This document shows positions 11,276-21,850 of a DNA stretch of 64,000 nucleotides, piece after piece. The stretch covers positions 49,638,517-49,702,516 of the forward strand of contig OX411543.1 in NCBI GenBank assembly GCA_948146395.1, written 5' to 3'. Source of the DNA: Fragum whitleyi. Its lineage: Eukaryota > Mollusca > Bivalvia > Cardiida > Cardiidae. Within the stretch, counting starts at the first letter, position 1. Each line of letters starts with the position of its first letter. The translations under genes and the position numbers were made by a program. Below the pieces are notes generated by a model. The model was given only the letters and a program-made list of their open reading frames with translations. It searched no databases and was not told where the DNA came from.

Positions 11276-12156
11276 GAAGAGGTGATAATATATTTTAACA
11301 GGTGAATGGTTATAATCACTAGATTTTAATTATTGTTTTTGTCCTGTTTTTTAGTGATTATGACTAGATTTAAGTTATTTGCGAAAAACATTTTTTTTAA
11401 ACTTTTCAACAATGTATGATTTCCAGGTTATGTTATTTAAAAAAAAAGTTTGAATCAGAGTCGCCAAGCAAGAAATAGATATGATGTTTGATAAGGTCTA
11501 CTTCATGGCTGAATACGAAATTTAAACGAATAATAACTCCTCGCGGGACAGTGCAATTCTTTCAAAATGAATAAAGGAATGCTGCAACATTTATAAACAT
11601 TGATGCAACTCAAAGAAAAAAATCATATATAAAATTAAAAATGAATAAAAATTGTGTTTTTCAAATGGATCTTAGATTCGAGGGCGGGCTAAATAATACA
11701 TTACAACAGCTAAGTTGTTTAGGCTATGATCGCAAGTTAGGATATCCATTGATTGCCGTATTCATCTTTTTTTTGTAAATATCACGTGTATCAGATAGGA
11801 TAAAACACACTGCATGATGAACTTGTATTGATCATGCGCCCCTGGACGACCGAAATAGCTTTTTAATAATGTACAACTTATTAAGCTGGCTGAGATTGCG
11901 TTGTTATTGGCTCCCGCCGCCGACATTGACCGATTGATCACGCATTTTTTCTCCCATTCTTTGATCATATAAAAACTGAAGTAATTCATTACTGTATTTT
12001 CGATACTTCTCCTCGTAACAAACTGGCACGTGTCACATATCGTAAATCAACCTGTGGCACAAATTTATACAATAGCCAGCTTCGTTAAAGTCGACTGTGA
12101 TGGAAGTCCTTTCAGACGGACGTCAATTTTGAACATTCTAGAACACGGTAAAGATC

Positions 12157-12240
12157 CATAAGTTTAAGTGGGTAATCAAAGGTCAATTTATCTATACTTG
12201 TATGGAAAAAATTGACCAACGATCACTTATACATGGTAGT
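12157..12240. mobile_element. Degenerate relative of the 84-bp palindrome
   Basis: Reads TAATCAAAGGTCAATTTATC..CTTGTATGG..AAATTGACC..GATCACTTA, a decayed version of the palindrome at 3343-3426. Confidence 0.6.
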
Positions 12241-12447
12241 GAACATGTATTTTAAAGTTATACATCGTCGGAAAAATGAGATAAGTCCTATAATCAGTGG
12301 CTTAGATACACGCTCCATTATGAACTGTTGTGGTAAAATAACTTCAAGAAGACTTCACGAGGATAGAAGTTTTCTCTTTTTGGAGACTTTATGAATATGA
12401 TATTATCATTCTTCCCGTGTAAAGCAAGGCCGCAACGCATAATAGTA

Positions 12448-13352
12448 TAGTCCGTTTGACTTCTATATGGACCAACATTTCGCCGAAAATCTCAGAATCG
12501 AATTAATGAAGCGTATTTTTTTCTTGTCATATCATATTTTCCATCTAATACCATGAAGAATTTTTGTTTTTCGGAATTTTTGAAGGTGTAATAATGATTT
12601 TGTCCGTCCGTCTACATGTTAACTTTCTGTCCTTCATACCTACTCGTGTCTGTAATAAACGGAACAGCGGATTGTCTATCCAAAAATAGCTCTGATTTGC
12701 ATAGGGGCCGAGTCAAACGTGTATGAATTTTGTCAAGTCGTTTTAGTATAAAATCGAATATTTTTGTAAAATTAATTTGGTAGATTTGTTTTACTTCCTT
12801 GGGATATCAAATCTGAGTGTATTCTGTATTTTTTAACCAATTATTTGACAAGATAATTGATAATAGTTTTTTATCAATTTTGAGATGAACCCCACATTCC
12901 CTTATTTAGACCAATCAAAAAGGATTATTTTACAAAGTCGTTGGGATTTGCACGAGAAAATCTAGATATGCAGGTAAGTAATAACGGTACAAATCACGGG
13001 ATATCGAAGTTTTAGATGTCCTGACCGTCGATATGCTAATTAGCTTTTCCAAATATGGAATAATGGACATTTCTTCTGTCAATGTTTAGTATAAAACCAC
13101 GTGTTTTTACGATTTGTTTACATTATCTTACATCTAAACAGCCTCCACCACCCCTCGTGTTTAAGAGCAGAAAATGCGAAAATATAATCATTAACTAGAT
13201 AGACAAAATCATTATTTTAAAATCATTTTGTTTCCAAAAAATATTTTGGAATTGTATTTAATTGAAAATTTTACCACATAGAAATCCTTTATTTAAAAGC
13301 AACTTTATGTAATTGATGAAAAGGTTGGTCCATATAGAAGTCAAACGGACTA
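12448..13352. mobile_element. Tc1/mariner-type MITE, TA target
   Basis: A 28-bp inverted repeat, TAGTCCGTTTGACTTCTATA.., ends in GTTGGTC/GACCAAC and is flanked by TA (12446-12447 and 13353-13354). It is 905 bp long with no transposase. It is nested in the 10897-15261 element. Confidence 0.7.
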
Positions 13353-15107
13353 TATCAATACGATTCCTACATGCGTATTTTTCTTTAAATCATCAATTGA
13401 TGGACTGTCATAACAACATAACAACAACATATTTTTTTCAAATTGTAGCTTCGAGGTTGAGACCATACACCAAGCACCTAAACGATGAAAAACGATGAAA
13501 AACTATACCTTTGGGTCCCATGTTGCCTTAATTTCAATTCTCATTTGTTTGTATTAGGATAAAAATTTGCAGTAACGTACTTACGACATTCTTGCTCAAT
13601 ATTCAACATTGAAAAAATGGATTTTAACTTGTCAGTCTTGCCCATAAAGTTTTCAGAATGCACGAATACTGTCAACAGTCTCCAACGCGTCACTGATTTA
13701 GTCGTTTGAAAAATATATTAACAGTAATTAGACATGAGCAATTGTTTTTTTAACTCGATTTTAATTATTGCCATCATGCTAGTCCTTCATAATAACTTTT
13801 AAACCGAGAAAGGGATGGAAAATGACCACCAGTAAATGAGAATGATCAAACGCACAAAAATGGTTAAAACACTCTAAATGAAAGATGCAAATCATTAATA
13901 CTTGCATTGTTGATTTATTCGAGTATATCTGATGATTGTCGTGTGCCAATAGTGGCACGAGAAGATACAACAACATAATCAACAAAAGGTGAGAAATAGG
14001 TAACGTAAGTCAACATACTTTATTTTACAACATTTTTACCTAAACTAAAGCGAGGCAGGTACAGATGACAACTTCGCTGATCACCGAAAACTGCTTTTCC
14101 CTTATCCTTTTTAGATGGCTTATTTCCCTTTTTTCATTGAAAATATATCCACAAGTACAATCATTCTTTCTAATAGGGAGAAGTGTATGGTAGACTACCG
14201 ACAAAAACGCCTTATCCTGTGATGTTTTACATGGACGCATGTTAGTATAACATGCATTTTAGTCGTCGTTAAACGTCGTTATTACGGCCATTTTAAAACC
14301 AAGCACACAACATAAACGTATATTCAGAGTCCCTATTAAAATTTATCTAACATGACATTTTTGTTCATTCAAGAGCGATTAACTTCAAAACTTCGACTTT
14401 ATCTTTATTGTAAGTTACCGTGATAAATTATAAAAACTTCGAGGCGTTAATATACAGCCATTGCTTCTTTATATCCCTGCTTGGTAAACCTGACCGAGGT
14501 TTTCTTCACAATTCTGTAATATTCAATTTGAATTTCTATTGAAAATAAAAGTATGTTATATGTTCAAAATAAGTTTTAATTCTTCGTCAGTATTGTCGGA
14601 ATTACGCGTTGTATTGCAGCAAAATTATAACAAGTGATTAATCTATTTTTCCACTAATAAAATGAATATAGTTTAATAACACATCTTATTTTACGATGTA
14701 ACCAAAACAATTTTTCTTAATTACAACTTCTTTCTTTTTCGAATTGGTGAAATATTTTGGTCTTGGCTGCATCGAGCAACATGAAATTCCAGAATCTGAT
14801 ATTCTTGATCAAGTGATTAAATTGATGAATACTTCATATCAAGTAATGCTATACTGAGTTGGTTAGAAACCCTAAAACAATGTAGTTTAAAACAAAAATA
14901 TTGTTCTTAAATCAATATTGGAGATAGCTATTCATTTGATTACTTACTTTTTTCATTTTTTTTCTTTTTATATGCTCATGACTTAGTGTATACACAATAT
15001 TAAAGTACCAATTAAAGAGAACACTATCAAAGGGCAAGATAAATAATTAGATAAATTCTATTACTATCATGATCAGTGAACATTTACCTGTCATTATATA
15101 GGTATAA
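13353..15107. other. Interior of the 4.4-kb element, no gene seen
   Basis: Short frames (13779-13985 and 14040-14240, minus strand) show no domain. I cannot identify remnants of a MULE transposase or zinc finger. Confidence 0.4.
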
Positions 15108-15299
15108 ACAGCTCTTTGTCTATATCGTCTGCGTAAGGATATAATCCTTCTTTATCAATATTGTCTGCGTTTTAGACCCCAGTCCAATATCATTCTTTGT
15201 TGTATATTGTCTGCGTTACTATATACATGTAATCTATATTGTCTGCGTTTTAGACCCATCCATAATGAAATTAATTTAAGAATTTCTTTTAGTGTATAT

Positions 15300-15600
15300 T
15301 CAGAACCGGGCTTGCTGGCTCAATCAGTTACGCATTGGGTCGTAAATCGTGCGGGGAAATCTTGAGTTTTATTCTCAGCTTGGCCTATTTTTATGTCGCA
15401 TTTGCCATGATTTGGCAAAATTCATTGTAACAAGTGTCATTTGTCTACTTATAATGAGCGAAGGATAAGAAGTACGCCTAAGTGTGTTGGCAGCTGGTGG
15501 TTAGGATGAAATGCCTTGGCCCTTGAGAAATAATATGAGGTCATGGGTAAGTGCACAAGACTCAGCGATACAACTTCAATAATGTTGAAAGCAGCAAACG
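15300..15600 (+). mobile_element. Probable decayed SINE
   Basis: The head CTTGCTGGCTCAATCAGTTACGCATTGGGTCG..TTGAGTTTTATTC is tRNA-like, and the body AAGTGTGTTGGCAGCTGGTGG resembles SINE cores. There are no other copies in the window. Confidence 0.4.
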
Positions 15601-15764
15601 ATTAATTAACAAGAGGCACTAGAAAGTTTTTTTCGCTCGACTGGCTATAACATCTCCAGATTTGAAAAAGAAATATTCAAAATAGAAAGTTATCAAAGTC
15701 AACAGCATTCAGGATTTTTGACTTATTCCAAATTGGTACTTTATTGCAAGCTATCAGAAGTGAA

Positions 15765-16045
15765 TGTTTATTTGTTTGAATGGGGTTTACGCCGCTTTCA
15801 ACAATTTCGCAGTTATATCGTGGCGGCCGTAGCACCTAACAATGGATTCCTGGTATTTCTTTCACCTGTAATTACCATTACATCCTTTCCTAGCCTCTGA
15901 CTGCTATCTAACATAGGTTTATGATTATCTACTCATTGGTGAGAGACAAACGTCGGAAAGGATATTTGCCTCCACCAGGGATCGAACCCACGACTTCCAG
16001 ATTGGAAGTCTTATGCCTAACCAACTGAACTATGGTGGCGGCTGC
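15765..16045 (-). mobile_element. tRNA-derived SINE, minus strand
   Basis: The reverse strand from 16045 reads GCCGCCACCATAGTTCAGTTGG, then TCGTGGGTTCGATCCC, giving A- and B-box positions. The 5' and 3' sides of the head pair (GCCGCCACC / GGTGGAGGC, one mismatch). D and anticodon stems do not pair properly, so it is not scored as a tRNA gene. The 3' part ends AATTGTTGAAAGCGGCG.. near 15790. A related body lies at 38276-38460. Confidence 0.75.
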
Positions 16046-16192
16046 AGAAGTGAATGTATATAAAGATTTATAACAAATATGTAAAATCAGACGGAAGAAG
16101 AATATTTTTATACCACTTAAAAATGTATGATCACACCTATTTAACTTATACTTTTTAAATAAATTTTATTACAAACATAATTTGGCAATTTT

Positions 16193-16245
16193 TAGCTCGG
16201 CTGTTTTCGGAGAAAACCCGAGGTATTGCTATAGCCTTGGTGTCG

Positions 16246-16277
<32 letters not shown>

Positions 16278-17021
16278 GTTGTCGTCATCGTCGTGCGAAA
16301 ACTTTGACATTTTGTAATAACTTTTGAATGGTAAGTGATAGGGCTTTCATATTCCACATGATGATTGCCTGTGGTAAGGCCTTTCTGTTGGTACCAAGTT
16401 CAATGTCATAATTCAAGGTCAAGGTCATTTTTCAAGGTCAAACTTGTGAAAAAAATGCAAAAACTTTGACATTTTGCCATACCTTTTGAATGGATAGTGA
16501 TAGGGTCTTCATATTTCACATGATGATTGCCTGGGACAAGCACTTTCTGTTGGTACCAAGATCAATGTCATCAGTTAAGGTCAAGGTCATTTTTCAAGGT
16601 CAAACTTATGAAAAAAATGCAAAAACTTTGACATATTGCGATTACTTTTCAATGGTAAGTGATAGGGTCTTCATATTTCACATGATGATTGTCTGTGACA
16701 AGCACTTACTGTAAGTACCAAGTTCAAGGTCATCAGTCAAGGTCAAGGTCATTTTAAGGTCAAATTTGAAAAAAAAGCCCCAAAAAATGAGAAAATTTTA
16801 ACCTTTTTGTGATATCTCTGGTTCTACTGAAGGCATTCACTTGAAACTTGGCACACATATTCACCATCAAAAGAGCAACCATTTCTATCAAGGGGGATAA
16901 CTTTAGAAGCATTTTCTGCAAATTATGCCCTTTTTTCTACTTAGTTTTTTTCACCATCCATTAGTTTTTTTACCATCCAGCTCTTGCAGCCGAGCGTAGG
17001 CACCCGTAGGCGGTGCTCTTG
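16193..17021 (+). mobile_element. HINE-like hairpin/tandem element, family A
   Basis: The 5' end TAGCTCGGCTG is inverted subterminally at the 3' side as CAGCCGAGC (16987-16995). A hairpin GCACC..GGTGC and the terminus TCTTG|TTT follow. Near the 5' side is a GTC-rich microsatellite (16241-16294). The core is about three 155-bp units starting AAAACTTTGACATTTTG and containing TCAAGGTCA motifs. There is no coding capacity. This layout fits Helentron-associated non-autonomous elements. Confidence 0.8.
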
Positions 17022-17554
17022 TTTCTTTGATTGATCTATTTTCATACGAATCATAGCAGACTCAGAGAGAACAGTGAATGAGAAAAAAAAAAACCCACAC
17101 AACTTTTGTTTAAATGTTTGACTGAAGAAAGGGCGCTCTTAATTGTTTGTATGGAATATACATTATGTAAAGGAAGTAATTAGTAATAATTTCAAAACTT
17201 TTTAATGCGCATTTTTCTCCACTTTAATCAATGTTTTAGAAAATGTACCTATTCAGATATTCCTTCACATTTAGACTTACACAATATTTATGTCTTTTGT
17301 ATTTGCTTGTTTAAAATGTGTTATATTTTAAAAAAATTTCATTTAACAAAGCTTCCTTTGGCTGAAAACAGCATTTTTAATTCTAATAGAATTATTTTGT
17401 GATGTTTTACTGGGTCTAGTTCCAATTACACGAAAACGCTATTTTATCTACCAATACACTGAATTACCGTTGCTCCGCATACCAATTACCCATCTTATTA
17501 AAAGCATTTGGGTGCTTGCAATAAATAGACAATTCTTGGCATATTTTAATGAAC

Positions 17555-18525
17555 AAATTAAGTAAAGGGTCATTTACGAAACATTCATACTAAGATTCGT
17601 TGAATTTAGTCCAACGGATCGGGCGGGAAAGATTTTTTAAGTTTTCAGATCGAAAGTTGGTCCCGCCTAACAACGCCCACAATTACCAGTCCATCAAAAT
17701 TGCGAGAACAATTTAGGTAAAGGGTCACCTAGGAAATATTCATGGCAAGTTTCAGTGACAATTGCCTAAATGAGTGTGGAGGGGGAGGATATTTGTTTTA
17801 AGATTTAAAAGTAAAAACAAGTCCCGCCACAACTATCCCTTATTTTGGAGTCAATCAAAGTTTCTTGAACAATTAAAATAAGTGGTCAGCCACGGAATAT
17901 TTACACCAAGTTTTGTTGAGATAAACCTAATAGCTTTTGAGGAGAGATTTCTGAAGATCTTAAAGTGAAAAAAGCCAAGCCCTGCCATACCCATATTTGG
18001 AGGTCATTCAAAATTTCTTGAAAAAAATTAGTAGATGGTCACCAAATAAACATATATGCCAAGTTTCATTGAAATCAGACCAATTGTTCAGGAGTATATG
18101 ATTTGTAAAGATTTTAACGAGAAAATATGCCTGCACTGCCTCGCCCGTATTTGGGGGTTAATCATCGTTTTGGGCATTAGTTTAAGTAAATGGTTACCCA
18201 AGGATTATCCATGCAAAATTTCTTTTAATTGGCCTTATAGTTTAGGAGGAGAAGTATTTTACAGATTAAGATGTGAAAACATAGCATGCCCTACGACGCC
18301 CTTATTTGTGGACCAATCAAAATTTCTCAAATAATTTAAGTAGAAGGTGAACCATGGAACATCCGTGCCAGGTTAAATTGAAATTGGAACATTGGTTTTG
18401 GATGAGAAGATACGCAATGATTTTAATGTGAAAATATGCCCCGCCCTACCACGTCCATATTTGGGGGTCAACCAAAGTTTCTTTAATCATTAAAATAAGG
18501 TCATCTAGGGAACATTTAGACCGTC
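17555..18525 (+). repeat. Diverged ~160-bp tandem array
   Basis: About six degenerate units share the blocks GGTCACC(T/A)AGGAA, CCAAGTTTCATTGAAAT, GTGAAAA..GCC(C)CGCC and TTTGGGGGTCAATCAAA. The unit length and style match the cores of the hairpin elements here, but no 5' or 3' hairpin end is found. It is probably an old, truncated element. The ORF at 18056-18334 lies in this array and is not a gene. Confidence 0.75.
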
Positions 18526-19494
18526 AAAGAAAGACCATCCTTTTCAACATATATTTGTTCAGACTGGTCCCATCGTCGACTTAGAAAAAGCCGGCAAAAT
18601 TGATAGTTGATAGTGATGACTGATGACAGTCTAGTATTGATTAGGCAAATCAAATTACTTTGTTAATCTACCACAATACTTTGGGAATACAATATATTAA
18701 TATTAAAACAGTTCCCCATGGAAAAGTGTGAAACTGGATCAAGAGTTATGGGCCCATGAATTTTACAAATCACATTTTGACCATAAATGTGTTGTGGGCT
18801 CTCTAATCGTACCTTATTTTTTACCAGAGACTATCAATATAATGTATTTTCACACTCCTTGGCTTTACTTAATATACTAAGTGACTTCAACTTGTTCAGA
18901 TTTAGGACCACCTTAAAAATGTAAAAACTGTTATGGTCCTACAAATATTACTTAATGTACTTATCCATAGTCCAAAGTAACTTAACTACACACTATGTCT
19001 TATTACATTTAAGATAAGCATGATCAGAATCCATATATAACCCTTTCTTCTTAAAGAGAGGAAAGATGTTCATTTTTATAAAACAGTTTTTGCTATCTGA
19101 AGGAAAATTTCCATTTTCCTGCTAGACTTTTCTTTCGCTTTACACATGTTCTAAAATAAAAATACTTGAGTCTGAAGAAACTCCTGTCTGTGTGCATTTT
19201 ATCGATTGTTGAACTTTGCATAAGATTGTTATGTTACTTGACTGCATCGTAAAAAAGTCACATGAAATATTAATAGTGTTTAGCCAATAATGCGTGCGGT
19301 GAAAGACTTCCCGTAAGTGTCAACGCTTGGCTATTACGTTAACATTCTACGTAAAAAATACACAAAACGTTTTGTTGAACACAAAACGTTTGCTTAATTA
19401 AACATAACGTTTAACGACCTTAAGTGTGTATACATGCAAAACACATTCAGGTAAGAATATTAAGAATATCAAAATACCTTATTAAGATTAAAAT
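18526..19494. other. No gene recognised
   Basis: AT-rich. It contains a fragment AGACTGGTCCC..GTCGACTTAG (18558-18578), shared with 5476. At 19361-19412 lies a cluster of three AACGTT palindromes (AAAACGTTTTG, AAAACGTTTG, TAACGTTTAACG). Confidence 0.4.
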
Positions 19495-19625
19495 CAAAGG
19501 TTGGTTTTGGTTTAAACCTATTTATCTTACATCGATTGGAAACAAGTTCTTACAACTTAGATTAATCCCTCTCGATTCTGCCAGTACTCGCGCCGAATGT
19601 GTAGGCCAATGAAAGAACCATTTTG
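19495..19625 (-). mobile_element. SINE body fragment
   Basis: The reverse complement matches the 3' body of the SINE at 3833-4030 (TTGGTTCTTTCATTGGCC, CATTCGGC, AGAGGGATTAATCTAAG). The tRNA-like head is missing, so this is a 5'-truncated copy. Confidence 0.7.
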
Positions 19626-20807
19626 ATTTGGAATACTTGTGTAAGTTTGTAACAGTATCATGATATTTATTACTCTTAATCAAGATTCCAAAAATCCTCA
19701 TTTCACGTTTGAAAGCCCAATTGTACCCAAGGTGTATTTTTTCTGTTTACAAATACTCCAATTGAGCAAATAAAACATTTTTCAAACAAAACTCATATTT
19801 GTGTCTTTTTGTTGAAATCAACATTGCCCACCCTTAAAATAAGAAGTTAAAAACAACGGCTATAGAAACAATTAAAATCATCAATAAGCAGAAAACATCT
19901 CATCTCAATGACATGATAAACTTAAAACTTAAAACAGGCTTCTTACTCTTTTAGAGTAAAAAACAGCAGAGATTCCACAGTTAAGGATAACAAATTATGA
20001 CCTAAAATCTTTCCGTCCACTGCTCCTAGACTCTGGATTTCACTTCCCCAGCACATTCGTGATACTACAAGCCTAAGCCACTTTTAGAAGTCCAATTGGA
20101 TCAATGTGTGTTCTTAATTGCTTTTCTTCGTGCTGAAAATGTTCGACTTTGCTTGATATATTAATCTTAATTGTAAACTGTTTAGTAATCACCATTTAAA
20201 ATCTTGTGTTAAGTTAATGCAATATTCATTTCTTTTGAAACTTCATTTAAATACTAGCTCTTTAATAGGTGGGGGACCCTTTGAAGAAGTACGACTTCTT
20301 TGAGGGATTATTCCTTGTGGTAACAGAGTTCAATATTACCTCTGGAATGGGAGGGGTATATGGCTGTTCTTTTAATACATTTCACTATATTTTTATATTA
20401 ATACTAGATAGGCTACTAAAACCTTACTCTTTACACCTATATCAGTTTTTATTTTAATCACAATGAAATTGATTATACTTGTTCCAAAGCTGTCTTTTAA
20501 ATGTGATTTAGCAAATAAATTGAAGCCAATGCCTTTATTTTACTTTATTTTAAACTGATTAGATAAACTGTGATTCATACAAGACTGTGTTAAGCATACC
20601 TGGTCTTATGTAACAATGCATGAATTTTCTGCATGCTAATATCCTTTGATCGTCAATGTATATTATTTCTTGTATTGTTATTTATTTGTCGTATATGTCT
20701 TAACAGGTGAGTCGGTAAATAGCGATATATCGCTAATGTTACACTTTTATGTATGTAACCTACTAAAAATAAAATTTGTGTATTTGTATTTGAAGTAACA
20801 CTGTAAA

Positions 20808-21082
20808 GGGTTGTTCCCACTTCGTCTAATCCCATTTGGTCTAAAAGTCAAATTTCCATTTCGTCTAAAATCCATATTTTGATAAATTCCCATTTTGTTT
20901 AAAAGTTCATTTACCTTCATTTGCTCTTTTGTATCTGTATAATATCATGGGTTTTATTTAATGTTTATTTCATATTTTCTCATAAAATCACAAAAAGAAG
21001 AGTTTGCCTTTATGTTTCAATGCATAGCAAATAGGTTAAGAATAATGCTTTTAACTTTTTTCTTGATATACTTTTACAAGAA

Positions 21083-21125
<43 letters not shown>

Positions 21126-21408
21126 ATTGAAAACAACAGAAATTTTTAATCCTTTATTTCAAAATTATTGATTGATTGATTGAATTATCAAAAAAATACT
21201 TTGTATGAGTAGGGGGGGCTGTATAAAACAACTTCATGACATGAACACCTCTATGACACTCAAAACATGTTAAACAACATTTGTAGACGACATGAGAAAT
21301 TGATACAATAAGGTGTCAAAATGTTTTAGACCAAATGGGAATTTTTGGTCTAAACCGATGGTTTTATATTGTAGACGAAATGGGATTAGACGAAATGGGA
21401 ATAAACCC
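20808..21408. mobile_element. 601-bp TIR element with 7-bp TSD
   Basis: The left end GGGTTGTTCCCACTTCGTCT and the reverse of the right end GGGTTTATTCCCATTTCGTCT match, and internal repeats of TTCGTCTAATCCCATTT continue for about 100 bp on each side. CTGTAAA flanks both ends (20801-20807, 21409-21415). A 40-bp A-run lies inside (about 21084-21122). It is about 300 bp upstream of the SUGP1-like start codon, so it may sit in or near the promoter. 7-8 bp duplications suit hAT or P types. Confidence 0.8.
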
Positions 21409-21669
21409 CTGTAAAACCTGATTCTAAACTTAGTTCACTGCAAATCAAGTACGCCAAAAACAGTTCATATAAGAATGAATGCCATTGGTGTATTAATCCT
21501 AATCGAGCCAATCAACGCAATTGTCTCACCTGTCGTTAAATACTGAAAGAAATATCGCAGACGCTTTATAAGGCTCGATAACAGTAAAGAGCGTTTGAAT
21601 CGACTGAGTTAACCCATTTTTTGGCAACCTTAATTTTGGTAAAACATTGAATTTAACACAAAATTTATT

Positions 21670-21721
21670 ATGAGACAGCTAACCGACAATTGAATGCACC
21701 AGTAAAATGCAAAAAGTGTAA
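21670..21721 (+). promoter_or_regulatory. Three consecutive micro-uORFs before the start codon
   Basis: ATG at 21670 (7 codons plus stop, ending 21693), ATG at 21694 (3 codons plus stop, ending 21705) and ATG at 21707 (4 codons plus stop, ending 21721) stand almost end to end. The main ATG is at 21724. If the transcript includes this leader, it would reduce or regulate initiation. No transcription start evidence is available. Confidence 0.5.
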
Positions 21722-21723
21722 CA

Positions 21724-21850
21724 ATGTCTAAGAAATCGTATGGAGGAAATCGGTTTTCTGGTCACAGAACAGCTGGTCTTGGCTATAACCCGCAGGAAGA
21801 TGTCCAACTACAGAGACAGGTGGCACAAAACAAGACACAAAGTCGTCCAG
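21724..21850 (+). CDS. SUGP1: SUGP1-like exon 1 (start codon)
   Basis: Starts MSKKSYGGNRFSG and ends SRP plus one base of a Gly codon; the donor is CCAG|GTATTA. The Gly codon is completed by GT at the next acceptor, so the phase fits. It is the only in-frame ATG before exon 2 in a usable context, three bases after the last micro-uORF stop. The N-terminus is poorly conserved in the family, so the start is inferred from phase and position. Confidence 0.7.

Larger units (their letters stand above)
10897..15261. mobile_element. 4.4-kb TIR element with 9-bp TSD
   Basis: The left end GGGTGGGTCTAAAACGCAGAC and the reverse of the right end GGATGGGTCTAAAACGCAGAC match, and similarity continues through repeated CGCAGACAATATA units for about 150 bp. 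ATAATGAAA flanks both ends (10888-10896, 15262-15270). Duplications of 9 bp suit the MULE/Mutator superfamily. The interior has no recognisable transposase. It contains a SINE inside the left TIR, a Tc1-like MITE (12448-13352) and unassigned AT-rich DNA. Confidence 0.8.

Noticed and set aside
15965..16045. Possible tRNA gene on the minus strand
   Set aside because: The acceptor-like pairing is good, but the D and anticodon stems fail, and a SINE body continues downstream; a related body occurs at 38276.
16241..16300. CRISPR-like or regulatory short repeat
   Set aside because: A simple GTC microsatellite inside a hairpin element; no spacers.
17205..17402. 65-codon ORF after element A
   Set aside because: AT-rich, no domain and no splice support.
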